Position numbers and translations under genes: made by a program. DNA of 64,000 bases from Flavimaribacter sp039888615 (GTDB lineage: Bacteria; Pseudomonadota; Alphaproteobacteria; Rhizobiales; Rhizobiaceae), in the NCBI GenBank assembly GCA_039888615.1, contig JBDQQS010000018.1, one strand, 5' to 3'. The notes under the pieces were generated by a model, which saw only the letters and a list, made by a program, of their open reading frames with translations, was not told where the DNA came from and ran no database searches. Shown here one piece after another: positions 37,286 through 44,183 of this stretch; position 1 is the stretch's first letter, and the number at the start of each line of letters is the position of its first letter.

Positions 37286-37791
37286 CACAGATCAACCCCG
37301 CGCACCTTGCAGATGCTCCGGAACATCGAGGCGATTGCCTGAAGCAGCATCATCAGAATGCCGAGGCACATGACGATCTTGATCGGCGCCATATAGGGTC
37401 GCCAGGCGGAATAGCTCCTTTCACCATACTCGATGGCGTAGGCGGTGCTGTTGTATCCGCCGTACAGCAGAACGCCGAGATAGAAGATCAGCAGCAATAC
37501 CGTAAAGCAGTCGACCCAGGCCTTCGTCTTGTCGGACCAGGCGCCATACAGGAGGTCCATGCGCACATGGTCGCCCATCTGCAGCGAATAGGCCCCGCCG
37601 AGTATGTAGTATCCGACCATCAGGAACTGCGCGGATTCCAACGTCCAGAGCGGCGGGATGAAAAACGTCTTGGTAAAGGAGGAATAGAGAAGCACGCCCA
37701 TCATCGCGAAGATGAGATACATGGCGAATCGCCCGACAATGCGATTAAACCGGTCAACGATCCGGATATAGACGACGATGAAGCCGGGCAT
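37285..37791 (-). CDS. TRAP transporter small permease (DctQ type)
   Basis: This 168-residue protein has four membrane segments, the usual layout of DctQ subunits. It starts at ATG 37791, overlapping the stop of the amidohydrolase (TGATG), with GAGGG about 9 bases upstream. The longer frame to 37881 overlaps that gene and lacks family character. WTLESAQFLMVGYYILGGAY is the most DctQ-like part. Confidence 0.9.
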   Translation of the reverse strand: MPGFIVVYIRIVDRFNRIVGRFAMYLIFAMMGVLLYSSFTKTFFIPPLWTLESAQFLMVGYYILGGAYSLQMGDHVRMDLLYGAWSDKTKAWVDCFTVLLLIFYLGVLLYGGYNSTAYAIEYGERSYSAWRPYMAPIKIVMCLGILMMLLQAIASMFRSICKVRGVDL

Positions 37792-38603
37792 CAAGAAGCC
37801 CTCGCGGGCAAGGATAGTGTTTGGGGAACCGGTCGCCCGAGCGCGGCCATCAACATGGCGACCAATTCGTTGGCCGCGCAAACCTGACCTGCTTCATCTG
37901 CAATTAAGTCGTTTCGAACTTCGATCATGACATTGAGCAGGTCGCGCGGCGCGGCGTGAATGTCGATCGTGTGCATGACCCCCTGCCCCGGCCCATAGGG
38001 TTCATTGCGGCGGGTCACCTTATCGGTGAAACGCGAGGCGTGATCGAGCATCGCGTCGGCCAGGCGAGCGTCCCAGTCATGCAGTATGCCGAGTTCCACC
38101 TCCCGCATTGCGCCGTGATAGACAGGAGTGAAACTGTGAATGGTCACGACGACCGGATGCCGGCCAGCATGCGTCCGCTGCTCAATCGTGTCGGCGACCG
38201 TTTCGTGGAACGGTGTGTATATTTCGATGATCCGCCGCTGCTGTTCGAGTTCGGACAGGCAGTGATTGCCAGGCACCTCATATATTTCGCTGATCGCCGG
38301 CATAGCGTCATGGGCGCCCGGCGCGCGATTGCAGTCAAAGACGAGGCGCGAAAAGTTCTGCGAAATAAGGGTCGCATCCAGGATTTCAGCCATCGCCATA
38401 GCCACCTCGACGGCGCCAGGGTCCCACGCGATATGGCTTTGAAGGACTTCTGGTTCGAGACCTAGCGTGTCGAGAGCCGCCGGAATCCGGTTCGACGCAT
38501 GTTCACACAAAAGCAGGATGTCGCTGTCGCCGCCGGGATTGGCGACGGAAACCGGTCCGCCATCCGCGACAGTCAGAAGTGACGCATGAGAGGTCAATGC
38601 CAT
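37791..38603 (-). CDS. N-formylglutamate amidohydrolase family protein
   Basis: This 270-residue hydrolase carries the N-formylglutamate amidohydrolase fold. It shows LLCEHASNRIPAAL near residue 32, HIAWDPGAVEVA, the Arg/Asp-containing NFSRLVFDCNR, and VVTIHSFTPVYHG; Asp, His and Glu residues in these form the Zn site. It is the first gene of the island operon and is coupled to dctQ by a TGATG overlap. No histidine-degradation gene is present, so hydrolysis of a gamma-glutamyl or N-acyl amide in the island's pathway is more likely than HutG function. That reassignment is inference. Confidence 0.85.
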   Translation of the reverse strand: MALTSHASLLTVADGGPVSVANPGGDSDILLLCEHASNRIPAALDTLGLEPEVLQSHIAWDPGAVEVAMAMAEILDATLISQNFSRLVFDCNRAPGAHDAMPAISEIYEVPGNHCLSELEQQRRIIEIYTPFHETVADTIEQRTHAGRHPVVVTIHSFTPVYHGAMREVELGILHDWDARLADAMLDHASRFTDKVTRRNEPYGPGQGVMHTIDIHAAPRDLLNVMIEVRNDLIADEAGQVCAANELVAMLMAALGRPVPQTLSLPARAS

Positions 38604-38736
38604 TATCCCCTGTTCTGTAAAAATCTGTACAGAATTTCTGGCCTCGTCAATAGGAATCTGAAATTTTCGTTACAATGTTGTGGCACGCTGTGGAATGACG
38701 CGATAGCATGTCCCGATCGAGGAAAATACGCAGACG
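38604..38736. promoter_or_regulatory. Divergent promoter/operator of the catabolic island
   Basis: This 133-base region lies between the island operon (minus) and the RpiR regulator (plus). A perfect 10-base palindrome TCTGTACAGA sits at 38624-38633. A related half-site TTCTGTAAAA lies just before it at 38613-38622, about 20 bases upstream of the amidohydrolase start. This position suits an operator for the adjacent RpiR-type protein. The region is AT-rich around 38655-38690, which fits promoters. Confidence 0.45.
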
Positions 38737-39591
38737 ATGGACAAGCCGGTACTTGAACTCATCAGAGACAGATACGACGCTCTGACGCGCACGGAACGTC
38801 GGCTGGCCGACGCGCTTCTGGAAAACTACCCCGTCGCCGGCCTGACCAGTATGACACGGCTCGCAGAATGCGCTGGCGTGTCCACGCCATCCGTCCTGCG
38901 CATGGCCCAGAAGCTGGGTTTTTCAGGTTTTCCCGACCTGCAGGCCTCGCTCCGCGCCGAACTGGAGGCGACAATCTCCAATCCGATCGCCAAACACGAC
39001 AGCTGGGCCGAACACGCGCCGAACACCCATATCGTCAACCGCTTCGCCGATGCTGTGATGCAGAACATGCGCGAGACGCTGGGCGCGCTCGATCCAGAGG
39101 ACTTCGACGCCGTGCGAACGCGACTAGCCGACCGCAAACGCGGCGTCCTCATCGTCGGCGGCCGCATTACGCATGCGCTGGCGCAGTATATGTTCACCCA
39201 TATGCAGGTAATCCGCGAAAATGTGACGCTGCTGCCTCCAAACGCCAATACCTGGCCGCATTTCGTTCTCAACATTCGCAAAGGCGACGTGCTCGTCGTG
39301 TTCGATATTCGGCGTTACGAGAACGATACGCTGAAACTGGCCGACATGGCCCGTTCGAGAGGCGCGTCCATCATCCTTTTTACCGACCGCTGGGGCTCTC
39401 CGGTCTCACGTTTCGCCGAGATCCGGTTCAATGTGCAGATCGAAGCGCCGTCGGCCTGGGATTCCTCCGTCGTGACGATGTTCATCGTCGAGGCGCTGAT
39501 CGCCGCCATCGAGACCGATATCTGGGGTGTGACCAGCCAGCGCATGAAGCAGCTCGAGGGGCTCTTCGACGAGACACGTCTTTTCAAATAG
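38737..39591 (+). CDS. MurR/RpiR-family transcriptional regulator
   Basis: This 284-residue regulator has an N-terminal RpiR helix-turn-helix (about 1-77: LTRTERRLADALLENYP, then AECAGVSTPSVLRMAQKLGF). A SIS domain follows (about 125-260: GVLIVGGRITHALAQYM), which in the family binds a phosphosugar or similar ligand. It diverges from the TRAP/amidohydrolase operon across a 133-base region with a palindrome, so it probably controls that operon. Confidence 0.88.
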   Translation: MDKPVLELIRDRYDALTRTERRLADALLENYPVAGLTSMTRLAECAGVSTPSVLRMAQKLGFSGFPDLQASLRAELEATISNPIAKHDSWAEHAPNTHIVNRFADAVMQNMRETLGALDPEDFDAVRTRLADRKRGVLIVGGRITHALAQYMFTHMQVIRENVTLLPPNANTWPHFVLNIRKGDVLVVFDIRRYENDTLKLADMARSRGASIILFTDRWGSPVSRFAEIRFNVQIEAPSAWDSSVVTMFIVEALIAAIETDIWGVTSQRMKQLEGLFDETRLFK

Positions 39592-39599
39592 GCCCGCGA

Positions 39600-39812
39600 C
39601 TAGCTTCCGCAGGCCTTTGAAATGAGATCGACCGCTTGGATGAAATTGTCCGTTCCACCGGCTGAAACACAGATCTGGAAGACCAAGCCGATTGGATTCA
39701 CACCGCCATTGAACCGGTTTGGCTTGCAACCTTCGCAAAAACGTGTACAAGCGCGCTGTTCGAAACACCCGGTCAATTGGCTGGGGGCTGAACGGAGGGC
39801 CGTCCGCTTCAT
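39600..39812 (-). CDS. Doubtful small hypothetical protein
   Basis: A 70-codon open frame starts MKRTALRSAPSQLTG and contains four cysteines (GCFEQRACTRFCEGC) and a C-terminal part, GGTDNFIQAVDLISKACGS, that looks protein-like. No ribosome site is visible upstream and no family is recognised. It converges with the RpiR gene tail to tail, 8 bases apart. It may be spurious. Confidence 0.2.
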   Translation of the reverse strand: MKRTALRSAPSQLTGCFEQRACTRFCEGCKPNRFNGGVNPIGLVFQICVSAGGTDNFIQAVDLISKACGS

Positions 39813-39876
39813 ACCGGACGACAGGAAGAAAAGTCTTCCGGCCTCCCGTGTCTCCGCTCTCGACCGTCTCGAAACG

Positions 39877-39917
39877 AACGCCTTTCCTGATCCCGCTTGC
39901 GCGGTCGGAAGGTCGTT
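39877..39917 (+). ncRNA. Possible structured rpsF leader (S6:S18-type)
   Basis: The plus strand can fold with an outer pairing of CCTTTCC (39881-39887) to GGAAGG (39907-39912) and an inner hairpin CCGC-TTGC-GCGG. It lies about 60 bases before the rpsF start. Leaders that bind the S6:S18 complex are known upstream of rpsF in several bacteria and contain a CCG element near a hairpin. I infer possible equivalence only from position and shape. Confidence 0.25.
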
Positions 39918-39974
39918 GAGGCTTAGCCGCCTTTGCCGGGTGATGAAATGTAACGAAGGAAAGGCAAGTCATTC

Positions 39975-40367
39975 ATGGCTCTCTACGAACATGTATTCCT
40001 TGCCCGGCAGGACGTATCCGGTCAGCAGGTCGAAGCCCTTGTGGAACAGTTCAAGGGTATTATCGAAAGCAATGGCGGATCAGTCGGGCGCATTGAAAAC
40101 TGGGGACTGAAGTCCCTGACCTACCGCATCAACAAGAACCGCAAGGCGCATTACACGCTGATGAACCTCGACGCACCTTCGGACGCCGTCAAGGAAATGG
40201 AACGTCAGATGCGCATCAACGAAGATGTGCTGCGTTACATGACCATCCGCGTCGACGAACTTGAAGAAGGTCCGTCCGCGATGATGCAGAAACGCGACCG
40301 TGATGACCGCCGTGGCGGCCGTGACCGTGACGACCGTCCGCGTCGTCCCCGCGAAGACCGCAATTAA
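39975..40367 (+). CDS. rpsF: 30S ribosomal protein S6
   Basis: This 130-residue protein starts MALYEHVFLARQDVS, with the S6 core to about residue 100 (GLKSLTYRINKNRKAHY, then INEDVLRYMTIRVD). A basic/acidic repeat-like tail rich in Arg and Asp follows, a common alphaproteobacterial extension. It pairs with S18 on the 30S platform. rpsR follows after 12 bases. Confidence 0.97.
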   Translation: MALYEHVFLARQDVSGQQVEALVEQFKGIIESNGGSVGRIENWGLKSLTYRINKNRKAHYTLMNLDAPSDAVKEMERQMRINEDVLRYMTIRVDELEEGPSAMMQKRDRDDRRGGRDRDDRPRRPREDRN

Positions 40368-40379
40368 AGGAGCCTGACC

Positions 40380-40628
40380 ATGGTAGACATCAATCAGATT
40401 CCGACACGGCGCCCGTTTCACCGTCGCCGCAAGACGTGCCCGTTCTCCGGCGCCAACGCTCCGAAGATCGACTACAAGGACGTACGCCTCCTGCAGCGTT
40501 ACATCTCCGAACGCGGCAAGATCGTCCCGTCCCGTATTACTGCCGTCAGCCAGAAGAAGCAGCGCGAACTCGCCCGTGCGATCAAGCGCGCCCGTTTCCT
40601 CGGCCTGCTGCCCTATCTCGTAAAGTAA
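40380..40628 (+). CDS. rpsR: 30S ribosomal protein S18
   Basis: This 82-residue basic protein has the S18 signature RLLQRYISERGKIVPSRI followed by KKQRELARAIKRARFL. It has AAAGGAG upstream of the ATG and lies 12 bases after rpsF, the universal pairing. It binds S6 and 16S rRNA. Confidence 0.98.
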   Translation: MVDINQIPTRRPFHRRRKTCPFSGANAPKIDYKDVRLLQRYISERGKIVPSRITAVSQKKQRELARAIKRARFLGLLPYLVK

Positions 40629-40665
40629 GGCCAGCAAACACTTGGCCGGGGAACGCCTTGGCTTC

Positions 40666-40690
40666 GGCCGCCGTGATGGGCGCGGCGGCC
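40666..40690 (+). terminator. GC-rich hairpin after rpsR (weak terminator or attenuator)
   Basis: A perfect 8-base stem GGCCGCCG/CGGCGGCC with a 9-base loop begins about 37 bases after the rpsR stop and is followed by TTGAAATAAG, without a clean T run. It may reduce read-through into the DUF2232 gene and rplI. Confidence 0.4.
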
Positions 40691-40783
40691 TTGAAATAAG
40701 AACCCCAAGTTGGGGCGACCGGATATTGAGAGACTGATTCCGGATTTGCCTCTAACTGCTTGAAGAAGCAGGACAGCGAAACG

Positions 40784-41749
40784 ATGAACACCGCGCCTCA
40801 ATCCATTGTTGTCGGCATTTGCGCCGGAATTGCTTCGGCGATGCTGGTGCTGAGCGCGTTGGCGTTTCCGCTTCTCAATTTTCTCTTCATGTTTCTATCA
40901 CTCGTTCCAGTGCTCGTCGCCGGAATTGGCTGGTCGAACCGCGCTGGAATCATCTCAGTCTTCATCGGCGCCATAATCTTGGGAATAGCAACCGCTCCTT
41001 TTATAGCGGCGTTATTTGCCGGGGCCTTGTTCGCGCCAGCGGCATGGATTGCGCATCTCACCAACCTAGCCCGCCCTGCCGACGAAATCGGCGGACCGGA
41101 AGGCGAATTGGCGTGGTATCCTCTCTCGCGTTTATTCCTCTACATTTGTGGAATTTCGGCCGCCCTGTCTTCCCTGCAAATTCTCGCCGTAGGCGACAGT
41201 CAGGAAATGCGCGACACCTATTTGATGTTGCTTGAAGAATTTATAGCGCAGACTCCCGAAGCCGAGACTATTCCTCTCAGCTCGATGGAAGCCGCAATAG
41301 ACCAATTCCTCGCAATCATGCCGTTCCTGCTTGGCGCTTTCTTAGTGCTGCTGCTCTTTTTCGGTTGGTATGTGTCGGCGAGGCTTGCGGATAAATTCGG
41401 GCGATCTAAGCGGCCCCGCGACGATCTTCCCGCTCACCTTCGTATGCAGCCAATTGCAATACCCATCCTCGGCGCAGGGCTTATTGTCTACTTTGTAGGC
41501 GGCGGCCTGTCTGCAGCCGGATTGGCGATCACGGGCGCCTTTACCGCCGGTTTCACCCTGTCCGGCCTCGCCATGCTGCACTTTGCGACCCGAGGAAAAC
41601 CCTGGAGATTGCTGCTTCTCTGGTTTGCTTATGTTGTGGTCTTCATCGCTTCGATGATGCCGCTCGTGGCCTTCTTCATCGCCGGCCTGTTCGGGACTAC
41701 CCGGACATCAGCTCAGACATCCCCAAACAAGAACGACACAACCACCTGA
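40784..41749 (+). CDS. DUF2232 domain-containing membrane protein
   Basis: This 321-residue integral membrane protein has about eight hydrophobic segments, the first at about residues 12-32, and a polar loop around 95-110. DUF2232 proteins stand between rpsR and rplI in many Hyphomicrobiales, as here; the function is unknown. The ATG at 40784 (MNTAPQSIVV) is preferred over the TTG at 40760, since AGGA lies about 10 bases upstream. It ends 13 bases before rplI and is presumably cotranscribed. Confidence 0.8.
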   Translation: MNTAPQSIVVGICAGIASAMLVLSALAFPLLNFLFMFLSLVPVLVAGIGWSNRAGIISVFIGAIILGIATAPFIAALFAGALFAPAAWIAHLTNLARPADEIGGPEGELAWYPLSRLFLYICGISAALSSLQILAVGDSQEMRDTYLMLLEEFIAQTPEAETIPLSSMEAAIDQFLAIMPFLLGAFLVLLLFFGWYVSARLADKFGRSKRPRDDLPAHLRMQPIAIPILGAGLIVYFVGGGLSAAGLAITGAFTAGFTLSGLAMLHFATRGKPWRLLLLWFAYVVVFIASMMPLVAFFIAGLFGTTRTSAQTSPNKNDTTT

Positions 41750-41762
41750 AAGGACTTATACA

Positions 41763-42404
41763 ATGGACGTCATTCTTCTTGAACGCGTGGCCAAGCTCGG
41801 CCAGATGGGCGACACCGTCAAGGTGCGCGACGGTTACGCACGCAACTATCTCCTGCCGCAGGGAAAAGCGCTACGAGCCAGCGAAGGCAACAAGGCCCGT
41901 TTTGAGTCGGAACGGGCGCAACTCGAAGCGCGCAACCTCGAACGCCGCGGCGAAGCACAGCAGGTTGCCGACAAACTTGAAGGTTCGTCCTTTATCGTTG
42001 TGCGCGCCGCCGGCGAAACCGGCCAGCTCTACGGCTCGGTCGCAGCCCGCGATGTTGTTGAAATTCTCGACAACGAAGGTTTCAGTATCGGCCGCAATCA
42101 GGTCGAGCTGCAAAACCCGATCAAGACCATTGGACGGCACGACGTCATCATCTCTCTTCATGCTGAAGTCGAGGTGAAGATCGAGCTCAACGTCGCTCGC
42201 TCCTCCGACGAAGCCGAAAGACAGGCCAAGGGAGAAGACCTGACCTCCGCCGAAGCCATTTACGGCGTCGATGAAGAAGAAGACATCAACGCCGAGGAAC
42301 TTTTCGAGGAAGGCGTTGAATTTGAAACTGCTGAATCCGACGAGCTTGGCGAAGATGCTGCGGAAGAAGCAGACGACACTGCGGAAGACGAAGAAAAGGC
42401 CTGA
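41763..42404 (+). CDS. rplI: 50S ribosomal protein L9, with long acidic tail
   Basis: This 213-residue protein has an N-terminal domain MDVILLERVAKLGQMGDTVK and the signature VRDGYARNYLLPQGKAL, then the usual linker helix and C-terminal domain to about residue 148. The remaining 65 residues are almost entirely Glu, Asp and Ala. Bacterial L9 is commonly near 150 residues; alphaproteobacterial forms often carry an acidic extension, and this one is at the long end. Confidence 0.96.
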   Translation: MDVILLERVAKLGQMGDTVKVRDGYARNYLLPQGKALRASEGNKARFESERAQLEARNLERRGEAQQVADKLEGSSFIVVRAAGETGQLYGSVAARDVVEILDNEGFSIGRNQVELQNPIKTIGRHDVIISLHAEVEVKIELNVARSSDEAERQAKGEDLTSAEAIYGVDEEEDINAEELFEEGVEFETAESDELGEDAAEEADDTAEDEEKA

Positions 42405-42430
42405 GGACACGTATCTTGGCGGCTATCTCA

Positions 42431-42457
42431 ATGCCCGGTCAATGACCGGGCATTTTT
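42431..42457 (+). terminator. Rho-independent terminator of the rpsF-rplI operon
   Basis: A perfect 9-base stem ATGCCCGGT/ACCGGGCAT (42431-42439 with 42445-42453) with a 5-base loop is followed directly by TTTT. It lies 27 bases after the rplI stop and is a clear intrinsic terminator. Confidence 0.88.
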
Positions 42458-42585
42458 ATGTTGTGGCGTAAGTAACACAGTCTGACGCATGATACTGGAT
42501 TATCAGCTTTTTCATTGTTACAGTCGCTCCAAACAATGCCGAAATTGTTCGGCGACAGAGACTGACAAGCACGAGGCCTTTTGTC

Positions 42586-43860
42586 GTGGACCGTTTTCTT
42601 GAGCGATTGATAAACCGACTGGTCAAGTCGGGAAATTTGACCGTAACTTTTGCAGGAGGAAGGACGAGCAAGTTTGGAGACGGTGCGGGACGACCGGTTC
42701 ATGCCCGCCTCAATAGCAAGAATGCCGAACGAAAGATTCTGCTCGATCCGTCACTCAAGTTCGCCGAAGCCTTTATGGACGGCGACATCGACATGGTCCA
42801 GGGCGATATCTATGATTTTCTCGAGTTAATTTTCGAGAATGCGGGTTCCAACGCCACCACCTCTTCGACCTGGCTCAAGGTTGTGGACGGCCTGCGCCGC
42901 GCCGTGTCCCATCTCGGTGACTGGAACACGCTCGGTCGCTCGCGGGCGAATGTCCAGCATCACTATGATCTGTCCGGCGAACTGTACGACCTGTTTCTCG
43001 ATCCGGATCGTCAGTATTCCTGCGCCTACTATGAAAAGCCGGATTTCGATCTTGCCGCTGCCCAGCTCGCCAAGAAAAAGCATATCGCGGCAAAACTCTA
43101 CCTGGACCGGGACGATCTTTCGGTACTCGATATCGGGTCCGGTTGGGGCGGCATGGGGCTTCACCTCGCCCGCGAATTCAATGCCCGCGTCACGGGGGTG
43201 ACCCTGTCCGATGAACAGTTCAACGTATCGAACCGCAGGGCGCGCGACGAAGGGCTTGCAGCACAGGCAGAGTTCAAGCTGCTGGACTATCGCAAGATAA
43301 AGCAGAAATTCGACCGGATTGTTTCGGTCGGCATGTTCGAACATGTCGGAAAGAAACACTACCAGACCTATTTCAACAAATGCGCCAAGATACTCGACGA
43401 TGACGGCGTCATGCTACTGCACACGATCGGCCAGACCCATCCGCCCTCGCCGACGAACGCATTCATCAAAAAGTACATTTTCCCGGGCGGATACATTCCG
43501 TCATTATCTGAAATGCTGCCGGCCATCGAGCGGTCCGGCCTCGCAGTGACCGATGTCGAGATACTGAGGCTGCATTACGCCGAAACGCTCAAGGCCTGGC
43601 GCGACGCCTTCATGCAGAACCGCGACAAGGCGAAAGAGCTTTACGACGAACGTTTCTGCCGCATGTGGGAATTCTATCTCGCGTCGTCCGAATCGGGTTT
43701 CCGCCACCAGGACCTCGTTGTCTTCCAGATTCAGATGGCGAAGAGGGTTGATACGCTGCCGATCGTACGCGATTACATCACCGAGATGGCGCACGCGCCT
43801 GCCAGGATGGCCCCGGCGGCCTCCCCCGCCGCTGTGAGAGAGCCCGTCGCGGCGAAGTAG
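42586..43860 (+). CDS. cfa: Cyclopropane-fatty-acyl-phospholipid synthase family protein
   Basis: This 424-residue SAM-dependent enzyme adds a methylene bridge to unsaturated phospholipid chains. An N-terminal domain (about 1-105) precedes the methyltransferase core: HHYDLSGELYDLFLD, YSCAYYE, the SAM motif VLDIGSGWGGMGLHLA, and SVGMFEHVGKKHYQTYF. GGYIPSLSEMLPAIE follows. The start is GTG 42586 with GAGG about 9 bases upstream. It sits alone between the rplI terminator and dnaB. Confidence 0.93.
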   Translation: MDRFLERLINRLVKSGNLTVTFAGGRTSKFGDGAGRPVHARLNSKNAERKILLDPSLKFAEAFMDGDIDMVQGDIYDFLELIFENAGSNATTSSTWLKVVDGLRRAVSHLGDWNTLGRSRANVQHHYDLSGELYDLFLDPDRQYSCAYYEKPDFDLAAAQLAKKKHIAAKLYLDRDDLSVLDIGSGWGGMGLHLAREFNARVTGVTLSDEQFNVSNRRARDEGLAAQAEFKLLDYRKIKQKFDRIVSVGMFEHVGKKHYQTYFNKCAKILDDDGVMLLHTIGQTHPPSPTNAFIKKYIFPGGYIPSLSEMLPAIERSGLAVTDVEILRLHYAETLKAWRDAFMQNRDKAKELYDERFCRMWEFYLASSESGFRHQDLVVFQIQMAKRVDTLPIVRDYITEMAHAPARMAPAASPAAVREPVAAK

Positions 43861-44183
43861 CATTTTTTCTATTCCTTTGAGATGGAGCTGATTCGCTATC
43901 CGGCCCCGACTGTGGCGCAAACACTGAAAAGTCTTCAAGGTCTCGCCACTTCATCGCTGTAATTTTGATTCCCTTTCAACTGTCAAACAGAATCAGCTAT
44001 CAATTGTATATCCACATGAGGCTTGTGGACATTGAGCATGGCTCGACCATTTTTCGGTTTTCGCCTGATTTTGTGCCTATACCGGTCGCCCGTAAGGCAG
44101 ATGATTTCCAGCGTGATCACGGCGCACCATACCGCCAGGTGAACCGGCCCGAACATGTACGGGCCTAGTGAAGAAGGGATATT
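43861..44183. other. Intergenic region upstream of dnaB with a leader hairpin
   Basis: This 323-base region has no convincing gene. A 6-base inverted repeat GGCCCG/CGGGCC with an 8-base loop lies at 44146-44165, ending 18 bases before the dnaB start and so within its leader; it could affect dnaB translation. The T-rich stretch at 43863-43876 after cfa has no stem in front of it. Confidence 0.4.

Larger units (their letters stand above)
39592..39974. other. Intergenic stretch between the RpiR gene and rpsF
   Basis: This 383-base region probably holds the rpsF promoter and leader. A minus-strand open frame of 70 codons (39600-39812) contains several cysteines and ends KACGS; it has no clear ribosome site and I do not recognise it. 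It could be a small gene or the remnant of one at the edge of the inserted island. A structured leader lies at 39877-39917. Confidence 0.4.

Noticed and set aside
37791..38603. HutG assignment for the amidohydrolase as part of histidine degradation
   Set aside because: No hutH, hutU, hutI or hutF gene is in the window and the gene is coupled to a TRAP transporter, so the family name was kept without the symbol.
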